From contig CALBLB010000146.1 of NCBI GenBank assembly GCA_937896115.1, positions 1 through 19,617 of the forward strand: DNA of 19,617 nt, given 5' to 3'. Position numbers and translations under genes: made by a program. Numbering within the stretch: position 1 is the stretch's first letter; each line of letters starts with the position of its first letter. The DNA comes from an uncultured Succinatimonas sp. Lineage in GTDB: Bacteria > Pseudomonadota > Gammaproteobacteria > Enterobacterales > Succinivibrionaceae. Of this stretch, positions 15,007 through 19,617 are shown piece by piece. The notes under the pieces are model-generated. The model worked only from the letters and a program-made list of their open reading frames with translations, ran no database searches and was not told the DNA's origin.

Positions 15007-16518
15007 ATGTTAAGCATAAGCGAAAAACTGTCTCAAATTCACCAGCGGATAGAATGCGCAGTCAAACAATCACAAAAAAACAAGCACGTTCAACTTTTGT
15101 GCGTCAGTAAAACCAAACCTGTTGAAGCTATAGAAGAAGCTTATTTGCAAGGCGAGAGACATTTTGGCGAATCATACGCTGTTGAAGCTTCGGAAAAAAT
15201 AGAAACATTACGCAATAAAGGTTACAACGATATATGCTGGCATTTTATCGGTCCTATTCAAAAGAATAAAACCAAACTAATTGCCGAACATTTTGACATT
15301 GTCGAGAGTGTTGACCGGGAAATCATAGTTGACAGGCTCTCAGAACAACGCCCGACAAACATGAAACCTCTTGAGATTTTAATTGAAGTAAATATTTCAG
15401 GAGAAGAACAAAAATCAGGGTGCCTCCCTGAAGAAATTGAAAAAATAGCCGCGGCAGTAGTATCAAAACCCAACCTGCATCTAAAAGGTCTGATGGGAAT
15501 TGCCAAAGATACTGCCGACAAAAATGAAATTGAACAATCTTTTACAAACCTTAATAGCCTATTTGAAAAGCTCAAAACAACCTACCCTGACGTAAATACT
15601 CTTTCCATGGGCATGACTCACGATTTAGAGCAGGCCGTAGCATGCGGCTCTACCGAAGTACGCATCGGTACTGCCATATTCGGTGCCAGAGAATACAGAC
15701 AAGGCCGTGCGGATACTTCCGTTGCCTTTATAGGCGGGGGTAACATGGCTTCATGCATATTTGAAAGCGTGATAAAAAGTCTGTCTCCTCGCAATGTAAC
15801 CGTCTCAGGCCCTCATATTGAAAAACTTGAACATTTCAAAGTTTCGGGTGCTGGTATCACTACCGATAACATCCTGGCTGCAAAGAAATCCAAGATCATC
15901 TTCTTGGGAGTAAAGCCGCAGATGCTCACTGCAGTTTTACAAGAGCTTGCCGATGCCAAAATCGATTTTGAGGAAAAGCTGGTGATCTCAATGGCAGCAG
16001 GTTATCCCCTAAAATCCATAGAAAAAATTTTAAACTCCTCAAGATTGGTAAGGATCATGCCGAACACACCTGCAAAAATAGGCGAAGGAGTTACTGCAGT
16101 AACTTTTGCTAAGGGTTGTGCAGATCCTGATAAGGAATTGGTACGTCTGCTCCTAAAAGGAATGGGAACAGTATGTGAAGGCAATGAACGACAGCTTAAT
16201 GTCATAGGTGCAGTAGCAGGATGCGGACCTGCTTTTGTTTACCGCTTCATGGAAGCCTTGATAAGCGAATCAGTTCGTCACGGTCTTGATGAAAAAGACT
16301 CCAGAGCCATGGTAGAGCAACTCTTCAAAGGCACTGCCGACATGGTTATAAATAATCAGCAACAAAGTATTGCTGCTTTGCGCGAAGCCGTAACCTCTAA
16401 AGGAGGAACCACTTTTGCAGGACTTACCAAGATGAGCGAAGGCGGATTTGAAGAAATGATGCAAAAAGTCATTCAGGCAAGTCTTGATCGCACCGCCGAA
16501 TTTGAAAGCATGTTTTAA
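15007..16518 (+). CDS. yggS-proC: YggS-ProC fusion: PLP homeostasis protein + P5C reductase
   Basis: One 503-residue frame joining two normally separate proteins. Residues 1-231 are a full-length YggS/PLPBP barrel: PLP lysine K35 in VSKTKP, WHFIGPIQKNK (78-88), SMGMTHD, and GSTEVRIGTAIFGAR (214-228) with the phosphate-site R219. A linker of about seven residues (QGRADTS) leads to full-length ProC (239-503): NADP Rossmann motif AFIGGGNMA (240-248), VKPQ (302-305), RIMPNTPAKIGEG (349-361), GCGPAF (405-410) and SKGGTT (464-469). YggS carries and buffers pyridoxal 5'-phosphate; ProC makes proline from pyrroline-5-carboxylate with NADPH. AAGGAA lies about 10 bases before the ATG. There is no separate ATG or ribosome site at the ProC start, and no stop between the halves. 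FGESYAVE replaces the usual FGENYVQE near the PLP site. yggT follows 30 bp later. Confidence 0.95.
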   Translation: MLSISEKLSQIHQRIECAVKQSQKNKHVQLLCVSKTKPVEAIEEAYLQGERHFGESYAVEASEKIETLRNKGYNDICWHFIGPIQKNKTKLIAEHFDIVESVDREIIVDRLSEQRPTNMKPLEILIEVNISGEEQKSGCLPEEIEKIAAAVVSKPNLHLKGLMGIAKDTADKNEIEQSFTNLNSLFEKLKTTYPDVNTLSMGMTHDLEQAVACGSTEVRIGTAIFGAREYRQGRADTSVAFIGGGNMASCIFESVIKSLSPRNVTVSGPHIEKLEHFKVSGAGITTDNILAAKKSKIIFLGVKPQMLTAVLQELADAKIDFEEKLVISMAAGYPLKSIEKILNSSRLVRIMPNTPAKIGEGVTAVTFAKGCADPDKELVRLLLKGMGTVCEGNERQLNVIGAVAGCGPAFVYRFMEALISESVRHGLDEKDSRAMVEQLFKGTADMVINNQQQSIAALREAVTSKGGTTFAGLTKMSEGGFEEMMQKVIQASLDRTAEFESMF

Positions 16519-16548
16519 TCAGTACCGTTAAATATTCAGGAGAATCAC

Positions 16549-17097
16549 ATGTATAACCCCTACGCCCTCATAGTTTTGGCAGGACAGGCGCTGATCATGC
16601 TTTTTGAATTGCGTTCACTGCTGCAATCCTCCGGAGTAAGTTACTACCACCCTCTTTCACAAACAGTTGCAAAACTTACCGATCCTGTGATGCGATTTAT
16701 GCCTTTCAGACAAAAAAATTTGCGCGGATTTTTTTATGCGGGAATGATCGTAGCCTTAATCATTTCACTGCTGTTCTGGTTTGGGTTTGCCTTATGGTTC
16801 GGCTCAAGTGAACTGATAGGTTTCGTCCCTGTTTTAGGGATCCTTATGACCGTCAAAACATTCGGTTACCTGCTTATCTTCCTGTTACTTGTTCAGGCCC
16901 TGACCTCGTGGTTACCTTCAACCCGAGGGATCAGCATGCTTTGCGGACAGCTTACCTATCCCATAGTCTCTCCTATACAGAGGATCATTCCTCCCATAGG
17001 GATGATAGACATTTCCCTAATGGTAGTACTGTTAGTGCTTTATGCACTCAATGCTCTGTTCTTAAGACTGTTCGGAGCTATGTGGCTGTATTTCTAA
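16549..17097 (+). CDS. yggT: YggT family integral membrane protein
   Basis: Inner-membrane protein of 182 residues (188 in E. coli) with two YGGT repeats. Membrane segments lie at about 5-20, 62-90, 95-118 and 152-180. Each repeat has the conserved pattern of a hydrophobic helix plus a YHP.SQ..AKLTDPVMRF or LTYPIVSPIQRIIPPIG amphipathic loop. The biochemical function is unknown; genetic links to osmotic or potassium physiology have been suggested in E. coli. The ATG at 16549 has AGGAG seven bases upstream. It is cotranscribed with the fused yggS-proC gene, as yggS-yggT or yggS-proC-yggT are in other gammaproteobacteria, and is ended by a strong terminator. Confidence 0.93.
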   Translation: MYNPYALIVLAGQALIMLFELRSLLQSSGVSYYHPLSQTVAKLTDPVMRFMPFRQKNLRGFFYAGMIVALIISLLFWFGFALWFGSSELIGFVPVLGILMTVKTFGYLLIFLLLVQALTSWLPSTRGISMLCGQLTYPIVSPIQRIIPPIGMIDISLMVVLLVLYALNALFLRLFGAMWLYF

Positions 17098-17104
17098 TCG
17101 ATGT

Positions 17105-17130
17105 ACCGCGCCTTTCGGCGCGGTCTTTTT
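17105..17130 (+). terminator. Intrinsic terminator after yggT
   Basis: ACCGCGCC (17105-17112), loop TTTC, GGCGCGGT (17117-17124), then CTTTTT. This is a perfect 8-bp GC-rich stem with a UUCG-like tetraloop seven bases after the yggT stop. On the minus strand it lies just past the parC stop but lacks a good T-run there. Confidence 0.95.
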
Positions 17131-17133
17131 AAT

Positions 17134-19449
17134 TTACTCCAACTGAAAATCAGGTACAGCATTCGTCTCGCTGTCATCAGACGGAGCAGTCATAATCACT
17201 TCAATACTGTCTACTTTTTGATAACCGCGCGGTAATACCTCTCCGGCACGAGTGCGAGAACTTAGTTTTTCCTTGAGCAGTGATACGGGAAGTTTCATAA
17301 TTCGACGTCCTGAATGCAATACCGCGCTTGCGTTTTCCGGGATCACGGCGCATGCAGCCAATCCGTCGGCTCCTACTTCAAGTTTTGCACTGTTTATACT
17401 GATAAGTTTGCTACCGCGACCTGACGACAAAACCGGTATTTCAGATGCCTTGTAAATCAAGATCCTGCCTTGGCGGCTAACTGCCACCACGGTATCATCT
17501 TCTTTAGAATTGACCTTTATCGGCGCAAAAATTTTGGTATCAGCATCCAAAGTCATAAAAGCCTTACCAGCTTTCATACGCGTCAAAAGGGCATCAGCAG
17601 AGCAGATAAATCCGTAATCCTTGGAATTTGCTATAAGGTAAAACTCACCCTTACGGGGAATAAGTACGCTACTGATATTTTCTTCAGGAGACAAAGTCAC
17701 CTTGGAGGATAAAGGTTCTCCCTGTCCGCGTGCAGACGGAAGTTCTCCTATGTCCACATTGTATACGCGTCCCAAATTGCTGATAAAGCATGCAGTTTCA
17801 TTGGTATAACCGGAAACTTTGGCTAAAAAGCCGTCGCCGCTGCGATAAGACATATTTTCAGCATCAACATCAGTTCCGCTGGCAGCACGTATCCACCCCA
17901 TTTTGGATAAGATCACGGTAACAGGAGTGCTTGGAATTAAATCATCACCTGAAACAGGAGCTGCGCTGTCATGCTCGCAAATTTCACTTCTGCGGGCATC
18001 ACCGTAAAGTTTCTTGTCTGCTTTGATTTCTTTTTTTACCAAAGCTTTAAGCTTTTTATCTGAAGATAAGATCTCCTCAATATTATCTTTTTCCTTACAT
18101 AGGCTGTCCTGCTCATCCTTTATTTTGATTTCCTGAAGTCTGGCAAGTTGCCTTAATTTTGTATCGAGTACATATTCAGCCTGTTTGTCATCCAAACCGA
18201 ACTTTTCCATAAGTTCCTGCTTGGGATGATCGCTTTCACGCACTATTCTCAATACTTCATCAAGATTCAGGTAAACCGTCATCAATGCTTCAAGAACATG
18301 CAATCTGGTGTTGACCTGCTCAAGACGGTAATTCAAGCGACGTTTCACCGAATCATTGCGAAAAGTTAACCATTCTTTGAGGATCACCGGCAAGCTTTTA
18401 ACCTGAGGTTTGCCGTCCAATCCCAGCATATTGAGATTTACACGATAGGTAGTCTCAAGATCTGTAAGCGCAAATAGATACTCCATGAGTTCATCGGCTT
18501 TTACCCGTTTGGATCTAGGCACTATGATCAATTTACAAGGATCGCTGTGATCAGATGCATTGATAACATCATCAACCAACGGCAGTTTCTTTTTCTCCAT
18601 CAGTTCGGAGATTTGTTTTTCAATAAGCCCGGCAGAAACCTGATAAGGCATGGCGCGTATCACTATGCCTTCTTTTTCCACGGTATAGGTTGCGCGCATT
18701 CTCACGCTACCGCGTCCTGACTCGTAAATTTTCTGCAACTCAGCCCGACTTGAAGTAATTTGAGCATTAGTAGGGTAATCAGGACCCTTAATAAATTGCA
18801 TGAGATCATCTACCGTCGCATTCTCATGATCCATGAGATAAATGACTGCATCTGCAACTTCACACAGGTTATGCGGGGGTATATCAGTAGCCATACCCAC
18901 TGCAATTCCCGTAGTGCCGTTTAATAAAATCGCAGGCAGTCTTGCCGGAAGATCTTTTGGTTCATTGCGTTGGCCGTCGAAATTTTTTACCCATTCGACG
19001 CATCCGCTTTTAAGATCACTTAATAAAGCATTCGAGAATTTTGCAAGTTTTGCTTCGGTATAACGGTAGGCCGCATAAGATTTCGGATCTTCCGCATCCC
19101 CCCAATTTCCTTCACCATGCACCAAAGGATAGCGAAAACTAAAAGGCTGAGCCATCAGGACCATGGCCTCGTAGCAGGCAGAATCTCCGTGCGGATGGTA
19201 ATGACCGATAACATTGCCTACCGTAGTTGCAGATTTCAGCGTTTGCGAATCAGGTGTAAGCCCGGCTTCAGCCATGGCATAAAGAATACGTCTTTGAACC
19301 GGTTTTAATCCGTCTGTAACCGAAGGTAAGGCACGATCACGGATCACACTCATCGAGTAATTAAGATAAGCATCCTCAGCAAATTTTTTAAGCGGAGTAC
19401 ACTCTATGCCCTCAAGGCTCAATTCTTCCGGATTACGATCATCTGTCAT
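17134..19449 (-). CDS. parC: ParC, topoisomerase IV subunit A
   Basis: DNA-cleaving subunit of topoisomerase IV; with ParE it unlinks daughter chromosomes. 771 residues (752 in E. coli). The N-terminal winged-helix/tower region has TDGLKPVQRRILYAM and YHPHGDSACYEAM. The catalytic tyrosine is Y130 in RYTE, with QGRN-type GQRNEPKDLPARLP text after it. RINLNMIGLDG-like YRVNLNMLGLDGKP and the coiled-coil region follow, then a beta-propeller C-terminal domain containing SARGQGEPLS. The text and shorter C-terminus match ParC, not GyrA, which has a GyrA box (QRRGGKG) not seen here. Residues equivalent to the quinolone-resistance positions are the usual Ser (S90) and Glu (E94). The ATG at 19449 has a weak GGATGGG about 12 bases upstream. 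parE is not adjacent in the window. Confidence 0.96.
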   Translation of the reverse strand: MTDDRNPEELSLEGIECTPLKKFAEDAYLNYSMSVIRDRALPSVTDGLKPVQRRILYAMAEAGLTPDSQTLKSATTVGNVIGHYHPHGDSACYEAMVLMAQPFSFRYPLVHGEGNWGDAEDPKSYAAYRYTEAKLAKFSNALLSDLKSGCVEWVKNFDGQRNEPKDLPARLPAILLNGTTGIAVGMATDIPPHNLCEVADAVIYLMDHENATVDDLMQFIKGPDYPTNAQITSSRAELQKIYESGRGSVRMRATYTVEKEGIVIRAMPYQVSAGLIEKQISELMEKKKLPLVDDVINASDHSDPCKLIIVPRSKRVKADELMEYLFALTDLETTYRVNLNMLGLDGKPQVKSLPVILKEWLTFRNDSVKRRLNYRLEQVNTRLHVLEALMTVYLNLDEVLRIVRESDHPKQELMEKFGLDDKQAEYVLDTKLRQLARLQEIKIKDEQDSLCKEKDNIEEILSSDKKLKALVKKEIKADKKLYGDARRSEICEHDSAAPVSGDDLIPSTPVTVILSKMGWIRAASGTDVDAENMSYRSGDGFLAKVSGYTNETACFISNLGRVYNVDIGELPSARGQGEPLSSKVTLSPEENISSVLIPRKGEFYLIANSKDYGFICSADALLTRMKAGKAFMTLDADTKIFAPIKVNSKEDDTVVAVSRQGRILIYKASEIPVLSSGRGSKLISINSAKLEVGADGLAACAVIPENASAVLHSGRRIMKLPVSLLKEKLSSRTRAGEVLPRGYQKVDSIEVIMTAPSDDSETNAVPDFQLE

Positions 19450-19488
19450 TCTATTTTTTACCCATCCGCCTTTTATTTTTTATCGCCC

Positions 19489-19511
19489 ATTTTAACAAAG
19501 AGCACTCTTTG
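19489..19511 (-). promoter_or_regulatory. Palindrome next to a candidate parC -10 box
   Basis: CAAAGAG-CA-CTCTTTG (19496-19511) has exact 7-bp arms around two bases. On the minus strand it ends directly before TAAAAT (19489-19494), a candidate -10 box 40 bp from the parC ATG. That would place the dyad in the spacer/-35 region, like a repressor site. No convincing -35 was found, so both the promoter and the operator role are tentative. Confidence 0.4.
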
Positions 19512-19556
19512 ACCTTCATTTTTTGCCAAACACCGGTGCAATTAGTATTAAAAGAC

Positions 19557-19585
19557 TTAACCTTGAAAGCATCGTCGTTTAGAAT
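19557..19585 (+). promoter_or_regulatory. Candidate promoter reading out of the right end
   Basis: TTAACC (19557-19562), a 17-bp spacer, then TAGAAT (19580-19585) on the plus strand. Transcription would start near 19592 and leave the window, so a divergent gene is probably next. An ATG at 19602 has no Shine-Dalgarno, so I do not call a gene there. Confidence 0.4.
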
Positions 19586-19617
19586 TACACCTTGTTTTCT
19601 TATGAAGTTTCATAACC

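Noticed and set aside
15690..15745. Possible frameshift or missed start that splits yggS and proC
   Set aside because: The reading frame is continuous. The only alternative start-like codon (GTG in another frame) runs into TAG within nine codons, and the first in-frame ATG would delete the Rossmann motif.
17134..19449. GyrA instead of ParC
   Set aside because: The protein is shorter than GyrA, lacks the GyrA box, and matches ParC in the tower and C-terminal text such as LPSARGQGEPL.
19602..19617. Start of a plus-strand gene at the right edge (ATG AAG TTT CAT AAC)
   Set aside because: No Shine-Dalgarno and only five codons are visible, so it cannot be supported.
1..19617. CRISPR arrays, insertion sequences, prophage, tRNA/rRNA genes
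   Set aside because: No regularly spaced direct repeats, transposase or phage genes, or tRNA-like cloverleaf were seen on reading both strands by eye.

Overview
The window looks like a chromosomal core region of a gammaproteobacterium. Eleven minus-strand genes run in the order rpoE-rseA-rseB-lepA-lepB-rnc-era-recO-rlmD-relA, plus parC at the right end, and the encoded proteins match the enterobacterial/vibrio families along their full length. The order lepA-lepB-rnc-era-recO, the rpoE-rse block in front of lepA, and rlmD next to relA are all gammaproteobacterial synteny, but rseC is missing and the E. coli pdxJ/acpS genes do not follow recO. A small clostridial-type 2[4Fe-4S] ferredoxin and the fairly AT-rich sequence suggest an anaerobic or facultative gut-type lineage. 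Succinivibrionaceae (Aeromonadales) would fit, but that assignment is only an inference.

Layout, left to right. 1-1772 (-): relA, cut by the window edge. 1868-3238 (-): rlmD. 3260-3976 (-): recO. 3976-4884 (-): era. 4901-5617 (-): rnc. 5617-6531 (-): lepB. 6603-8414 (-): lepA. 8594-9553 (-): rseB. 9555-10169 (-): rseA. 10206-10799 (-): rpoE. Then a 504-bp non-coding stretch carries two promoters for rpoE (one a good sigma-E match) and a candidate promoter for the divergent mscK. 11304-14642 (+): mscK, a large mechanosensitive channel. 14660-14714: terminator-like hairpin shared with the convergent ferredoxin gene (14725-14916, -). 15007-16518 (+): a single reading frame that fuses YggS (PLP-binding homeostasis protein) to ProC (pyrroline-5-carboxylate reductase). 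16549-17097 (+): yggT, ended by a strong intrinsic terminator. 17134-19449 (-): parC. 19450-19617: parC upstream region with a 16-bp palindrome, and a candidate outward promoter at the window edge.

How the genes work together. RpoE, RseA and RseB form an envelope-stress sensing circuit that appears to control its own operon through a sigma-E promoter. The downstream genes serve translation and ribosomes (LepA, Era, RNase III, RlmD), protein export (LepB), recombination repair (RecO) and the stringent response (RelA). On the plus side, yggS-proC-yggT is a known gene neighbourhood in other gammaproteobacteria. Here the first two genes have become one protein, which is the most unusual thing in the window. 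No CRISPR array, transposon, prophage, tRNA or rRNA gene was seen.
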